The notes: generated by a model not told the origin, from the sequence alone. A DNA stretch of 64,000 nt from Pleomorphovibrio marinus (GCF_003347495.1 NZ_QCXY01000002.1:434001-498000), one strand, 5' to 3'. Numbered from the stretch's first letter, positions 9,253-19,133 are shown. A program made the numbers and translations.

Positions 9253-9690
9253 ATGGAAAATGTAGCAGTAAGAAACGAAATGAAACCCTTACAGAAGTTT
9301 TTCGACGACTTCTTGACTAGAGAATTGTTCCACAATAATTGGAACAATGCATCGCGAGTGCCTATGGTAAACATCCTCGAGACCGATGATGCCTTTGAAA
9401 TCGAAATGGCTGTTCCAGGGATGAGAAAAGAGGATTTTACTATTTCCCTTGATAATCAAGTGCTCAACATTTCTGCCCATTTGGAGGAAAAGGTGGCCAA
9501 CGAAGGAAATAATGAGCAATACCTGAGAAGGGAATTCAGCTACTACGCCTTCCAGCGCACTTTTAACTTACCGGAATTTGTGGAAGCTGACAAGATTAAG
9601 GCGAAATACGAAAATGGGTTACTACGGCTTTACGTACCCAAAAAGGAAGAGGCCAAGAAAAAACCTGCCAAAGCCATCCATATCCAATAG
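9253..9690 (+). CDS. Small heat shock protein, Hsp20/alpha-crystallin family
   Basis: ATP-independent holdase chaperone of 145 residues. The alpha-crystallin domain spans about residues 35-130 (VNILETDDAFEIEMAVPGM, then a C-terminal beta-strand NGLLRLYVPK). The Lys-rich tail ends in an I-x-I-type motif (IHIQ), used for oligomer assembly. The start at ATG 9253 gives the typical MENVAVRNEM N-terminus; an in-frame extension upstream is not coding in character. It stands alone with a strong terminator behind it. No CIRCE or sigma-32-like site was recognised in the 190-base upstream region. Confidence 0.92.
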   Translation: MENVAVRNEMKPLQKFFDDFLTRELFHNNWNNASRVPMVNILETDDAFEIEMAVPGMRKEDFTISLDNQVLNISAHLEEKVANEGNNEQYLRREFSYYAFQRTFNLPEFVEADKIKAKYENGLLRLYVPKKEEAKKKPAKAIHIQ

Positions 9691-9709
9691 GGGAAATTAA
9701 TTCTTTTTT

Positions 9710-9745
9710 ACCACTCCGGAACTCAATGCCGGAGTGGTTTCACTC
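9710..9745 (+). terminator. Rho-independent terminator after hsp20
   Basis: Perfect 10-bp stem ACCACTCCGG (9710-9719) / CCGGAGTGGT (9729-9738) with a 9-nt loop, followed by a T-rich tract. Confidence 0.85.
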
Positions 9746-9772
9746 TTTTTTCCAAATCAAAAATTAATCATC

Positions 9773-9958
9773 ATGAAAAAATCTTATTTGGACTACTATA
9801 AGGAGATACTAGTAAAGGTGAGTTTTAACCATGGATTGTTTTCAAAGGAATTGAAAAAAGCACAACAACAATTAAACCCGATAGAGAAACAAAAGCTGTA
9901 CAATTGGCTGGAAATGGAAGGGATGATTACACATATTCCTTATAGGTCTACCGTATAA
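9773..9958 (+). CDS. Small hypothetical protein, 61 aa
   Basis: Short basic protein beginning MKKSYLDYYKEILVKVSF. It is predicted to be helical, with a middle part rich in Lys and Gln (KELKKAQQQLNPIEKQK) and no membrane segment or signal peptide. The start is ATG 9773; the upstream codons fall in the Hsp20 terminator. It is flanked on both sides by terminators, so it is a free-standing transcription unit, which supports it being a real gene. Function unknown. I recall similar short proteins in related Bacteroidota but cannot verify that here. Confidence 0.6.
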   Translation: MKKSYLDYYKEILVKVSFNHGLFSKELKKAQQQLNPIEKQKLYNWLEMEGMITHIPYRSTV

Positions 9959-10004
9959 GGGTAAAAAAACACTAAAAATTACCTGGTTTACAGCTATTTA
10001 ATGG

Positions 10005-10053
10005 ATAACCTTGGGTTGGTTTTTTAATGGCCAACCTCAAGGTTATATTTTTA
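10005..10053 (+). terminator. Terminator after the 61-aa gene
   Basis: Stem of 15 pairs with one bulged base (10005-10019 with 10031-10046) and an 11-nt loop, followed by a short T-rich stretch. Confidence 0.7.
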
Positions 10054-10148
10054 TCCTGGCATGGTGCTACCTTTCAATCAGCAAAATTCCTGACGTAAGT
10101 CATTTTTCGGGATGAGCAATATTAGATAATTATAGGGGCTTCTAGGCT

Positions 10149-10156
10149 TACCTTTG
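10149..10156 (+). promoter_or_regulatory. -7 box (TACCTTTG) of the 599-aa gene
   Basis: Exact TAnnTTTG match 30 bases before the start codon. No TTTG is seen at the expected -33 position. Confidence 0.4.
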
Positions 10157-10186
10157 TTTGCTGGATTATTTTCAGAATTAAATTAA

Positions 10187-11986
10187 ATGCATATCATGCC
10201 TTCTATTCATCCATTTCACATACCCGTAATGGGCCTTGCTTTCACCATTGATAGCCCTTTGAAAGTAGCCAAATTTGGGATTTCATCCGTAGTTTCCCTG
10301 GTAGATGATCAACTTTTGGAGGATATGCGGCGGATCCATTGCAAAAAAAATCAAGTTCCCTATACAGCTATAGAAGAGCATGAGGAGGATTTCAAGGCAA
10401 GGAGGACCACAGCGTATTTAAATTTGCTTAAGCACCTGGTGGACCAGCAGGTAAGCCGGTTGAAAACGGAACCCTTTGATGGGGAGTCAGATATTTGCCG
10501 CTATTTTGAATTGCTACCTGCTAGTCATCCTTATTTTCTATTGTATAAGAAATTAGAGGAAATCCCTGTGGAAGAACGAAGTGCAATAGAACAGGAGTTG
10601 AGAGATTTTGTTCAGCCTGGAAGTATTGATGTAAACATCATGACAAAGGTGGATAAGCTGAATGAGGGCAAAGAGGGCGAAATGTTGCCTAGGGAGTTTT
10701 CTGATGCTCTATCTGCTTTGAGGGGCTTTGCCCAGAGTGACGTGAATGGTTCGGTGGTCTTTTCGGCGGGTTTGAACCCCTCCTTGTACAGCTATGCATC
10801 TCAATTCCAAGATTTTTACCTAAATGATAGGGGAGAACTCCCCAAGCAGATTATATTGAAAGTGAGTGATTTCAGGTCTGCTTTGATTCAAGGGAAATTT
10901 TTGGCCAAGAAAGGACTATGGGTTTCTGAATTCAGGATAGAGTCTGGACTTAACTGTGGAGGGCACGCCTTTGCCACAGATGGGTTTTTGGCAGGCCCTA
11001 TTTTGCAAGAATTTAAGGACAAAAGGTTAGAGCTCACAGAAACACTGTTTGCCAGCTGCCAGCAAGCACTAGTAGGGATGGGGAAAGCTGAACTTCCAGT
11101 GGGAATAGCGCCTAAAATCACTTATCAGGGAGGTCTGGGCACATCGGAAGAAGCCAAATTCCTTATGCACTATTATGGGCTGGATGGAACTGGCTGGGGG
11201 AGCCCATTTCTTTTGGTTCCCGAGGCAACCTCCGTGGATGACGACACCCTGGATCGTATTATAAAAGCAAAGGAATCGGACTTTTACCTAAGTGCCGCAT
11301 CCCCGCTGGGAGTACCCTTCAATAATCTGAGAACCAGTAGTGGGGAAGACCAAAGAAAAAACAGGATAGCTAAGGACAGGCCGGGCAGCCCATGTTACAA
11401 AAAATTTCTGGTTTCAAACACCGAATTTACGGATAAGCCTATCTGCACCGCTTCTAGACAATACCAACACTTACAGGTGAAGGCAAATAAGGAAGGAAGT
11501 TTGCCCGCTGCAAAACTACAAGCCATTTTGGAAAAAGATTGCTTATGTGAGGGACTGGGTGCTGCTGCTCTATTGAGTGAAGGAGAAATGCCAAGAAGAA
11601 ACCTAAGTGCGGTTACGATCTGCCCAGGCCCTAATTTGACTTACTTCAAGCAACTTTATTCCCTAATAGAAATGGTGGGGCATATCTACGGAAAGGTAAA
11701 GCTGCCCATTGATCCGAATAGGCCACATGTATTTGTAAAGGAACTTCAGCTTTACATCAAATACGTTCAAAATGAACTTCATGCTTCCAGGAATTCTCTC
11801 CATCCAAAAAATATAACCTATTTCAAGAAATTTTTTGACAACCTTCATGGGGGTATAGCTTATTACCGTTCGCTTTGGGAAGAAAATCAGTTGGGGAATT
11901 TTTCCATGTTTGAAAAGTGTTCAGCCACCCTAGATCTCCTTCACTCGAGATTTTCAAGTATGATTCCAGAAGAGGCTCCTATTTAA
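10187..11986 (+). CDS. Uncharacterised probable TIM-barrel protein, 599 aa
   Basis: I do not recognise a named family. Two stretches recall FMN-dependent TIM barrels such as nitronate monooxygenase, FabK or IMP dehydrogenase: PVMGLAFTIDSPLKVAKFG at the N-terminus, and GGLGTSEEAKFLMHYYGLDG followed by GWGSPFLLVPEA in the middle. ESGLNCGGHAFATDG also looks like a ligand loop. The last 200 residues (several Cys, then a helical region with YKKFL, YIKYVQNEL, YFKKFFDNL) have no counterpart that I know. No signal peptide or membrane segment is present, so it is cytoplasmic. The start may be 10187 or the ATG at 10196. It is monocistronic and convergent with the DUF4924 gene. Enzymatic function is inference only. 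Confidence 0.8.
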   Translation: MHIMPSIHPFHIPVMGLAFTIDSPLKVAKFGISSVVSLVDDQLLEDMRRIHCKKNQVPYTAIEEHEEDFKARRTTAYLNLLKHLVDQQVSRLKTEPFDGESDICRYFELLPASHPYFLLYKKLEEIPVEERSAIEQELRDFVQPGSIDVNIMTKVDKLNEGKEGEMLPREFSDALSALRGFAQSDVNGSVVFSAGLNPSLYSYASQFQDFYLNDRGELPKQIILKVSDFRSALIQGKFLAKKGLWVSEFRIESGLNCGGHAFATDGFLAGPILQEFKDKRLELTETLFASCQQALVGMGKAELPVGIAPKITYQGGLGTSEEAKFLMHYYGLDGTGWGSPFLLVPEATSVDDDTLDRIIKAKESDFYLSAASPLGVPFNNLRTSSGEDQRKNRIAKDRPGSPCYKKFLVSNTEFTDKPICTASRQYQHLQVKANKEGSLPAAKLQAILEKDCLCEGLGAAALLSEGEMPRRNLSAVTICPGPNLTYFKQLYSLIEMVGHIYGKVKLPIDPNRPHVFVKELQLYIKYVQNELHASRNSLHPKNITYFKKFFDNLHGGIAYYRSLWEENQLGNFSMFEKCSATLDLLHSRFSSMIPEEAPI

Positions 11987-12150
11987 AGTTGGATTAGGGT
12001 ATAGGCATCTACAGGCTAATTTATTTTTGACCAAAACCCTTTTTCAAGGACAGTAAAGGTTGTTGACAATTGAAAATGCATGCAATAGCCTTGTGGTAGG
12101 TAGCACCGATACCGACTTGGTAATCTTTGCAGACCATTTTAGGAGAAGAT

Positions 12151-12690
12151 TTATAGATCTGTTGTATTGTCTTTCTTTTGGTAGAAGTGATTTAAATAAG
12201 CCAACACCCTTCCGAACTTTTCTGCTGACTCAAGCAGTTCCTCTTCCACCATTTGGCCATGAAGTCTACAAAGGAGCAGGCCATATAGGCCATTTAGGCA
12301 AATTTGGATTTCATGACCAATATCCTTTCCTTTTGCGGACATGACATGATCCACCACGTGAGGTTTGGCCTCCTGATAGATTTCAAAATAACTTTTGTCT
12401 TCTTTGAGGAGTTGCCAGTGAAGTTTGGCAAGTCCATTAACTAATTGCTGAAGTTGGGGTAGGTGACCAGAATGGGCAATGCCCGCTTCTTGCATTTCTT
12501 TGGCAAAGTTGTTATACCAGATGCTTACCTCTTCTTTTTCTATCTCCTTGATGGGATATTTGTCCACTATATGTTTTTGAATAGCTTCCATATCGAAGTT
12601 ATAGGCCCTAATAAGGTCTTCGATCTGATACATGTATAATATGTATTCACCTATGTTTTCCCGCTTTTTTCTTTCAGCAATTGTCTCCAT
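12151..12690 (-). CDS. DUF4924 family protein
   Basis: Helical cytoplasmic protein of 179 residues beginning METIAERKKRENIGEYILYMYQIEDLIRAY by fragments that match DUF4924, a family largely confined to Bacteroidota and of unknown function. It has no signal peptide. Its start lies 4 bases after the stop of the DUF922 gene on the same strand, so the two form an operon transcribed from about 13.3 kb. The conserved YMYQIEDLIR stretch and the C-terminal AYLNHFYQKK are typical. Nothing in the sequence points to a ligand or partner. Confidence 0.75.
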   Translation of the reverse strand: METIAERKKRENIGEYILYMYQIEDLIRAYNFDMEAIQKHIVDKYPIKEIEKEEVSIWYNNFAKEMQEAGIAHSGHLPQLQQLVNGLAKLHWQLLKEDKSYFEIYQEAKPHVVDHVMSAKGKDIGHEIQICLNGLYGLLLCRLHGQMVEEELLESAEKFGRVLAYLNHFYQKKDNTTDL

Positions 12691-12694
12691 TTAT

Positions 12695-13309
12695 TTAGGG
12701 GTTTACCTCTGATTTTAATTTTGCGAGTTCCTTTTCAAAAAACTTGTCCCATTTCTGCTGTTGCGTGGCATTTCTCGGTTTTGTGGTTTCCAGGTCATAG
12801 AGCTGGTCCATTTGGTTCCATGACCGAAAATGCTTTCGTACAATCTGATTGAGTTGGTTTTTGTAGTTTTTCTTGTCAAACTTAAATCCTTGGGCATCTT
12901 TTACTATTCGGTAGCCAATAATTTGGGCAATCAAAAAGTGCCCGTTTTCATGGTGTAATACCGTGGCCTTTATTGCATCACTGGACTCGGCCAGGAAACT
13001 CTCCCTCACCTGTGACATTTCATTCTGATGCTTTACGATGGCTTCTACCTCTAGGGTCACATGGTCTGTATAGGTATTCACCTTCCTGATTTCCACATCG
13101 CAAGTGCTGAGGCACAGTGCGTTGATGGTAGACTTTCCCTGAACCTGGGGCACCACCTTAAAGTCCTCCCATCCCAAGGAGCGATTTGGGGTAATGGATA
13201 CCTTTCCTGTCGGGTTGTTGTCGTCAACGGTGACTTGTGGGGGAAAGGGTTTATTTATTAAAAGACCCGCCAACACCAAAATTAATTTTAGAAGTATCGC
13301 AGAAAGCAT
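12695..13309 (-). CDS. DUF922 predicted secreted Zn-dependent protease
   Basis: 204-residue protein with an N-terminal hydrophobic signal (MLSAILLKLILVLAGLLI), so it is exported. The HENGH (HExxH) zinc motif lies at about residues 118-122, in the context VLHHENGHFLIAQI, which is the DUF922 signature. The preceding beta-rich part (SITPNRSLGWEDFK) also fits the family. It is the first gene of a two-gene operon with the DUF4924 gene. The third zinc ligand and the substrate are unknown. Confidence 0.8.
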   Translation of the reverse strand: MLSAILLKLILVLAGLLINKPFPPQVTVDDNNPTGKVSITPNRSLGWEDFKVVPQVQGKSTINALCLSTCDVEIRKVNTYTDHVTLEVEAIVKHQNEMSQVRESFLAESSDAIKATVLHHENGHFLIAQIIGYRIVKDAQGFKFDKKNYKNQLNQIVRKHFRSWNQMDQLYDLETTKPRNATQQQKWDKFFEKELAKLKSEVNP

Positions 13310-13448
13310 GATTTTTAAATGAATCGTTAATGTGCTGATAATATAGGATAACCATTTGCCAAGATAGGAGGTTTCCCTATAGTGCTGAATAGCTTACTTC
13401 AATTGTGAATTAAAATTACCAAATAATATTAAAACCCTAACAATTTGC

Positions 13449-13456
13449 TATTTTTG
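13449..13456 (+). promoter_or_regulatory. -7 promoter box (TATTTTTG) of lepA
   Basis: Exact TAnnTTTG followed by CACCC, the form seen at strong Bacteroidota promoters. The ATG at 13466 is 10 bases downstream, so the transcript should have almost no leader. This also excludes the upstream TTG at 13445 as the start. Confidence 0.5.
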
Positions 13457-13465
13457 CACCCAATT

Positions 13466-15259
13466 ATGAAGATGCAAAAAATAAGAAATTTCTGTATCAT
13501 CGCCCATATTGATCACGGCAAAAGTACCCTTGCAGATAGACTCCTTCAGTTTACCAATACGGTGACGGATCGAGAAATGCAAGATCAACTGCTGGACAAT
13601 ATGGACTTGGAGCGTGAGAGGGGGATAACCATTAAATCACATGCCATTCAGATGAAATATCCCTATCAGGGGGAGGAATATACCCTAAACCTGATTGACA
13701 CCCCAGGCCATGTGGATTTCTCTTATGAGGTGTCCCGGTCCATAGCCGCCTGCGAAGGGGCTTTGCTTATTGTCGATGCCTCCCAGGGAATAGAGGCCCA
13801 AACCATTTCGAATTTGTACTTGGCCATTGGGCATGACTTGGAAATAATACCCGTTTTGAACAAGATAGACCTACCCGGAGCTGAACCCGAAGTGGTGGCA
13901 GAAGAAGTGATGGACCTTATCGGATGTGATAGGGAAGATATTATTTTGGCATCCGGTAAGGAAGGGATTGGGATAGAAGACATACTCAACGCAGTGGTGG
14001 AACGTGTACCTTCTCCCAAGGGGGACGAGGAAGCACCGCTTCAGGCAATGATTTTTGATTCTGTTTACAACCCTTTCCGGGGAGTGGAGGTGTTGTTCAG
14101 GATTTTTAATGGCAAAATTCAAAAAGGGGACAGGATTAAGTTTGTCAATACCGGCAAGGAATACGAGGCAGATGAAATTGGGGTTTTGGGTATTCAACAA
14201 AAGCCCCAAGAGAGCATGTACGCTGGAAACGTGGGTTACTTGATTTCCGGCATCAAAGTAGCCAAGGAAGTGAAAGTGGGGGATACCATAACGCATGTTA
14301 AAAGACCTTGTTCCCAGACTATTAAGGGATTTGAAAATGTTAAACCCATGGTGTTTGCGGGAATATACCCGGTGGACACCACAGACTTTGAGGAGCTGAG
14401 GGCCTCCATGGAAAAGCTGCAGCTCAATGATGCTTCTTTGGTATGGGAGCCAGAGACTTCCGCGGCATTGGGCTTTGGGTTCCGTTGTGGTTTTTTGGGT
14501 ATGCTGCACATGGAAATCATTCAGGAAAGGCTGGAAAGGGAATTTGACATGACCGTAATCACTACTGTTCCCTCTGTACAGTTTAGGGCATTGATGAATA
14601 ACGATAAGATCAATTTGATCAATGCACCTTCTGACATGCCAGAAGCCAACTTATTCAAGCATATTGAGGAGCCTTTTGTGAAGGCATCTATCATCACAGC
14701 GGCAGATTATGTGGGGCCGGTCATCCAGCTCTGCATGGAAAAGCGCGGGCAGATAAAAAACCAAGTGTACCTGACCGCCGATAGGGTGGAGCTCTCCTTT
14801 GATATGCCTTTGGCGGAGATCGTATTTGATTTCTTCGACAAACTCAAGACCATCTCTAGGGGGTATGCTTCCCTGGATTATGAGCTTATTGGCTTCCGGC
14901 AATCTCATATGGTAAGGCTGGACGTGATGTTGAATGGAGAGCCGGTGGATGCTTTATCGGCCATCGTTCATCGGGACAAAGCTTACGAATGGGGGAAGCG
15001 CCTTTGCGAGAAGCTAAAGGAATTGGTGCCTAGGCAAATGTTTGAAATTGCCATTCAGGCTGCCATTGGTACTAAGGTGATTGCGAGGGAAACGGTAAAA
15101 GCCCTTCGTAAAAACGTTTTGGCAAAGTGTTATGGGGGAGATATTTCCCGAAAGAGGAAACTATTGGAGAAACAAAAGAAAGGAAAGAAAAGGATGCGGC
15201 AGGTGGGTAATGTGGAAGTTCCCCAAGAAGCCTTTATGGCAGTACTTAAGTTGGATTAG
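13466..15259 (+). CDS. lepA: Elongation factor 4 (LepA)
   Basis: Translational GTPase of 597 residues that back-translocates or remodels stalled ribosomes. G-domain motifs are intact: G1 AHIDHGKST, switch [14 protein letters not shown], and SGKEG. Domain II, the EF-G-like domains III and V, and the LepA-specific C-terminal domain ([16 protein letters not shown]) follow in order. The start is ATG 13466 (MKMQKIRNF) or ATG 13472; both fit the family, and the promoter position favours 13466. It is a single-gene unit with a terminator-like hairpin about 80 bases after the stop. Confidence 0.97.
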   Translation: MKMQKIRNFCIIAHIDHGKSTLADRLLQFTNTVTDREMQDQLLDNMDLERERGITIKSHAIQMKYPYQGEEYTLNLIDTPGHVDFSYEVSRSIAACEGALLIVDASQGIEAQTISNLYLAIGHDLEIIPVLNKIDLPGAEPEVVAEEVMDLIGCDREDIILASGKEGIGIEDILNAVVERVPSPKGDEEAPLQAMIFDSVYNPFRGVEVLFRIFNGKIQKGDRIKFVNTGKEYEADEIGVLGIQQKPQESMYAGNVGYLISGIKVAKEVKVGDTITHVKRPCSQTIKGFENVKPMVFAGIYPVDTTDFEELRASMEKLQLNDASLVWEPETSAALGFGFRCGFLGMLHMEIIQERLEREFDMTVITTVPSVQFRALMNNDKINLINAPSDMPEANLFKHIEEPFVKASIITAADYVGPVIQLCMEKRGQIKNQVYLTADRVELSFDMPLAEIVFDFFDKLKTISRGYASLDYELIGFRQSHMVRLDVMLNGEPVDALSAIVHRDKAYEWGKRLCEKLKELVPRQMFEIAIQAAIGTKVIARETVKALRKNVLAKCYGGDISRKRKLLEKQKKGKKRMRQVGNVEVPQEAFMAVLKLD

Positions 15260-15336
15260 CCCAGTTTTCTTTGGCTTTGGAATTGGTCCAATCCACCTTT
15301 TCAGGAAATGTACCTACTTTCCTAAACCGTTAAACT

Positions 15337-15395
15337 ACTTTGTGTCCTAGCCGCCCAAATAGGAGAGGTTGCTTAGACACAAAGTTTTTTGTTTT
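15337..15395 (+). terminator. Terminator-like hairpin after lepA
   Basis: Left arm 15337-15351 pairs with 15371-15385 (15 positions, two mismatches; the outer 10, ACTTTGTGTC/GACACAAAGT, are perfect) around a 19-nt loop, then six T, G and four T. Confidence 0.65.
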
Positions 15396-15498
15396 ACCAA
15401 ATTGCAATGCGAAATTGAATTTTGCAAAAGTTAGTGAAATGCAAGATAAAATACCATTGACTCAATTTTACCGAAACCAATAACCAGATATAAACCTA

Positions 15499-16398
15499 AT
15501 GGAAAACGAAAATCAACCTTTAATAATAGACGGTAAAAAAACATCAGCTACCATCAAGGAAGAGTTGGCCAAGGAAGTGGTGAAAATAAAGGAGGCAGGG
15601 GGCAAGGTTCCCCATTTAGCGGCGGTACTGGTAGGAGATGATGGGGCCAGTCAAACCTATGTAGGGGCCAAGGTCAAAGCCTGTGAACAAATTGGGTTTA
15701 CATCTACCTTGGTAAAGCTGGAGGCAGATATTTCAGAGGAAGACTTGTTGGCAGAAGTGGACAAGATCAATGAAAACCCTGATATTGATGGGATGATTGT
15801 ACAGTTGCCCTTACCGAAGCAGATCAGTGTGGAGAAGGTCACTGCCAGGATCAGACCCGAAAAGGATGTGGATGGTTTCACCCCAGCCAATGTAGGTAGA
15901 ATGGCCTTAAACTGGCCCACCTACGTATCTGCCACTCCCAATGGGATACTGGAGCTGATTAAAAGGTATGAAATAGAGACCTCAGGGAAGCATTGCGTGG
16001 TAATCGGAAGAAGTCATATTGTTGGTTCGCCCATGAGTATCCTTATGGGTAGAAACGATACCCCAGGGAATTGTACGGTAACCCTGACTCATAGCAGGAC
16101 CAAAAATCTTCCAGAAATCTGCCGATCGGCAGATATACTCATCGTGGCTATAGGGAAACCCGAGTTTGTGACAAAGGATATGGTGAAGCCAGGGGCGGTG
16201 ATTATCGATGTTGGAATTCATAGGGTGCCAGACGAAACCAAAAAGAGCGGTTTTAGATTGATTGGGGATGTGAAGTTTGACGAGGTCGCTCCCATTTCCA
16301 GTGCCATCACCCCCGTGCCAGGGGGGGTCGGGCCAATGACCATTGCCTCTTTGTTGTACAATACCCTCATGGCAGCTCAGGGTAGGGTGTATCCCTGA
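15499..16398 (+). CDS. folD: Bifunctional methylenetetrahydrofolate dehydrogenase/cyclohydrolase FolD
   Basis: 299-residue cytoplasmic enzyme interconverting 5,10-methylene-, methenyl- and 10-formyl-THF with NADP. The active-site lysine is in [13 protein letters not shown], the PEKDVDGF loop binds folate, the nucleotide-binding segment is [13 protein letters not shown], and the closing signature is [13 protein letters not shown]. Length and start (MENENQP) are standard. It is monocistronic. The 3' flank contains an interspersed repeat. Confidence 0.97.
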   Translation: MENENQPLIIDGKKTSATIKEELAKEVVKIKEAGGKVPHLAAVLVGDDGASQTYVGAKVKACEQIGFTSTLVKLEADISEEDLLAEVDKINENPDIDGMIVQLPLPKQISVEKVTARIRPEKDVDGFTPANVGRMALNWPTYVSATPNGILELIKRYEIETSGKHCVVIGRSHIVGSPMSILMGRNDTPGNCTVTLTHSRTKNLPEICRSADILIVAIGKPEFVTKDMVKPGAVIIDVGIHRVPDETKKSGFRLIGDVKFDEVAPISSAITPVPGGVGPMTIASLLYNTLMAAQGRVYP

Positions 16399-16410
16399 AT
16401 TTGGGCGGAA

Positions 16411-16530
16411 ATTTCATGTGTTTATAATTGCTTTTTATTGGTCACATAGCCTGCCCCGAACTTGTTTCGGGGGAATCTCGCAATCTATAATCATCCCAGT
16501 GTGTGACGTGCTCGTCATGCTCGATTTCAT
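16411..16530 (+). repeat. Interspersed palindromic repeat, copy 1 (short form)
   Basis: About 120 bp in the gap between folD and queE, matching a longer copy at 35489-35666. Shared blocks are TTTATAAT, TATAGCC/CATAGCC-TGCCCCGAAC, GGGGGAATCTCGCA, ATCCCAGTGTGTGACGTG and CTCGATTTCAT. This copy holds one palindromic cassette, CCCCGAACTTGTTTCGGGG (about 16454-16472). It has no coding potential. Confidence 0.8.
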
Positions 16531-16580
16531 TAAATTAAGTGGAACAGCGGTTCAATCACCCGCTTTATCAAAAATTTAAT

Positions 16581-17207
16581 ATGCAGAAACAAGAACAGGT
16601 AGCCCAAGGAACGCGGTTGCCCTTAATGGAAGCCTTCTATACCATACAGGGGGAAGGAAGTTTTACTGGTCATCCCGCTTATTTTATCAGATTGGGGGGA
16701 TGTGATGTGGGCTGTGTATGGTGCGACGTAAAGGAATCTTGGGAAGCTGGGAAATGGCCACTCATAGAAGTGGAAGAAATTGTGGCTGAAGCATTAAAAT
16801 ATCCCGCACGACTCGCCGTTATCACAGGTGGTGAACCTCTGATGTATGATTTGGGGCCTCTTACCAAGTTGCTTAAGGATAAAGGATTCAAGGTTAATAT
16901 AGAAACCTCTGGAGCCCATCCTTATTCGGGAGAATTTGACTGGGTCTGCTTTTCTCCCAAAAAGTTCAAATCGCCTCATGAGGGGATATATGATAAGGCG
17001 GATGAATTAAAAGTTGTGGTTTTCCATTCCTCTGATTTCGAGTTTGCAGAAACACATGCCGCAAAAGTAAGAGAGGGGTGTGTAAAGTTACTACAACCCG
17101 AGTGGTCAAAATCTTCCAAGTTTATGGAAAAAATCATAACTTATGTGAAAAATCACCCGGAGTGGCAAATTTCACTCCAGACTCATAAGTTCATGGATAT
17201 ACCTTAA
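16581..17207 (+). CDS. queE: 7-carboxy-7-deazaguanine synthase QueE (radical SAM)
   Basis: 208-residue radical SAM enzyme making 7-carboxy-7-deazaguanine for queuosine synthesis. The N-terminal MEAFYTIQGEG and the cluster motif CDVGCVWCD (C-x3-C-x2-C) are typical, followed by ITGGEPLM for SAM binding and ETSGAHP. The start is ATG 16581; an in-frame extension to 16539 lies in the repeat and is not QueE-like. No other queuosine genes are in the window. It ends 3 bases before the PorE-like gene and is probably co-transcribed with it. Confidence 0.93.
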   Translation: MQKQEQVAQGTRLPLMEAFYTIQGEGSFTGHPAYFIRLGGCDVGCVWCDVKESWEAGKWPLIEVEEIVAEALKYPARLAVITGGEPLMYDLGPLTKLLKDKGFKVNIETSGAHPYSGEFDWVCFSPKKFKSPHEGIYDKADELKVVVFHSSDFEFAETHAAKVREGCVKLLQPEWSKSSKFMEKIITYVKNHPEWQISLQTHKFMDIP

Positions 17208-17210
17208 TGG

Positions 17211-19133
17211 ATGAAAAAGGCTGTATTGATTTGGGGGTTTCTTATGGTGCTGCTGGTAAACGGACTATTTGCTCAGGAGTATTCCATTATTGACCGTAGG
17301 GCTATCAAGTTTTTTGAAGATGGGGAGCAGTTTCTGCTCAGGAGGCAACTGGACGAAGCGATGGCCAACTTCCAAGCAGCCTATGAAAGGAGTTCTGATT
17401 TTTTTGAGGCTTATCTCAGGCATTCTCAGGTATTGCTCACCAAAGGACTGCACCAGCAGTCCCTGGAAATCGCCGAAAAAGGGGAAAGAAGGGTTAAACC
17501 AAATAAAGAAGTACCTTTCAAGGGAAGATTTGGATGGCTGATCGTGCAGGTTTATTTAGGTATGGGGGAGTTTGAAAAAGCCATTGAAAAATTGGAAGAA
17601 TCCTCTGCCTATATGGATGACAGCTTTAAGGCTTCAGATAGCTATAGAAAAAGCAAAGAGCAACTAGACTTTATTTCCACCCACCTTTCCGAGCCTTTGG
17701 CTATTACCAAGGAAAGACTTGAGGAACCCTTGAACCGGTTTAGGTTGCAATACTTCCCAGTTCTTACCGCAGATTCAAAGAAGATATTGTTTACCAAAAG
17801 GGATGGGCTACAGAACCAAGATAACGAGGATATTTATGTTTCATACTATGATGGTGAAAGTTGGACCGAACCCCAGTCGATTTCCCAAGCCATCAACACC
17901 CGGTACAATGAAGGTACCTGCACGATTTCAGCAGATGGTAATATCCTTATTTTCACCTCCTGTGATACCCCGGATTCATTTGGGTCCTGTGATCTTTACC
18001 TTACCCAACGGGTAAATGGGGTATGGCAAAAGCCTGCTAACATGGGCAAAAATGTGAATTCAAGGTATTGGGATTCTCAACCTTCCTTATCCGCGGATGG
18101 TAGTGTGCTCTTTTTTTCCTCGAATAGAAGGGAAGGCCATGGGGGCAATGATATTTGGTTTACCGAGAGATTGTCTGGCGGTGGCTGGTCGGAGGCCAGA
18201 AACCTGGGGGAAAATGTGAATACTCCCAAAGACGAAGTTTCTCCGTTTATCTTTTTTAATAATGAAATGTTGTTTTTCGCTTCTGATGGCCATATGGGGT
18301 TTGGAGGCAAGGATATTTTTGTATCGAAGTTTGATGGGAAGGAATTTGGCCCTCCAATGAACCTGGGTTATCCCATCAACGACCACAATGACCAATTGGC
18401 CTTATTTATTACAGCCCAAAAGGATTATGCTTATTATACCCAAAATGCTTTTATTGAAGGTAAGCCAGACAGCTCCTTTCTTTATCGGTTTAAATTTCCT
18501 GAGTCCATTGACTTGGGAGAAAAGATCCTCGTAACGGAAGGTAGGGTATTGGACGCAAAAAGCGGTAAACCAGTGGATGCAAAACTTTCATTGGTCAATC
18601 TTTCCAACGACAGCACCATGTATGAATTCAGGTCTGACGGAAAAACCGGGGATTTCGTGATGCTATATCCCGACAAAGGGATTTCAGGCTTGTATGTGGA
18701 GAAAAAGGGGTTCTTGCCTCGTATCTATAATGTGGAAAGGGATAGCCTAAAAAACAGGAAGAACCTCTCCATAGAATTGGAACCTGTGGAAAGCGGTAAG
18801 AACTTCGTGTTTGAGAATATCTTCTTTGATTTTGATAAGGCTGATTTGAAACCCGAGTCCATAAGCTCATTGAGTCGGTTGATGAAGTTTCTTCAGGAAC
18901 ATCCCGAAGTAAATATCCTTATAGAAGGCCATACCGACAATGTGGGGGGATCATCCTATAATGAAAACCTCAGTTTGAAAAGGGCGTTGGCTGTTAAGGA
19001 ATACTTGATGAAGCTTGGCATTGGGGAAAACCGTTTGGAGACTGTAGGAAGAGGAGACAAGAAACCCCTAAAAGACAATGAAACAGAGGAAAACAGAGCA
19101 TTGAATAGAAGAATTGAGGTAATTATTCTTTAA
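17211..19133 (+). CDS. OmpA-family protein with TPR, beta-propeller and CRD (PorE-like)
   Basis: 640-residue envelope protein with signal peptide (MKKAVLIWGFLMVLLVNGLFAQ). Domain order: TPR-like helices (about 35-135); WD40-like PD40 propeller blades (about 170-420, with repeats such as TISADGNILIFTS and SLSADGSVLFFSS); a carboxypeptidase-regulatory-like domain (about 435-520); and an OmpA C-terminal peptidoglycan-binding domain (about 530-640, with IEGHTDNVGG and NRRIEVI). This is the architecture of PorE of the type IX secretion system, but Bacteroidota carry several paralogues. A type IX cargo protein sits 5 kb away. The role is therefore cell-wall anchoring, possibly of secretion or gliding machinery. 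Confidence 0.85.
   Translation: MKKAVLIWGFLMVLLVNGLFAQEYSIIDRRAIKFFEDGEQFLLRRQLDEAMANFQAAYERSSDFFEAYLRHSQVLLTKGLHQQSLEIAEKGERRVKPNKEVPFKGRFGWLIVQVYLGMGEFEKAIEKLEESSAYMDDSFKASDSYRKSKEQLDFISTHLSEPLAITKERLEEPLNRFRLQYFPVLTADSKKILFTKRDGLQNQDNEDIYVSYYDGESWTEPQSISQAINTRYNEGTCTISADGNILIFTSCDTPDSFGSCDLYLTQRVNGVWQKPANMGKNVNSRYWDSQPSLSADGSVLFFSSNRREGHGGNDIWFTERLSGGGWSEARNLGENVNTPKDEVSPFIFFNNEMLFFASDGHMGFGGKDIFVSKFDGKEFGPPMNLGYPINDHNDQLALFITAQKDYAYYTQNAFIEGKPDSSFLYRFKFPESIDLGEKILVTEGRVLDAKSGKPVDAKLSLVNLSNDSTMYEFRSDGKTGDFVMLYPDKGISGLYVEKKGFLPRIYNVERDSLKNRKNLSIELEPVESGKNFVFENIFFDFDKADLKPESISSLSRLMKFLQEHPEVNILIEGHTDNVGGSSYNENLSLKRALAVKEYLMKLGIGENRLETVGRGDKKPLKDNETEENRALNRRIEVIIL

Noticed and set aside
12060-12344. 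94-codon plus-strand frame
   Set aside because: Lies antisense to the DUF4924 gene and does not resemble a protein.
15105-15120. AAAACGTTTT-like LacI site within lepA
   Set aside because: It lies in a coding region, lacks the flanking symmetry seen at 61781-61804, and has no promoter nearby.
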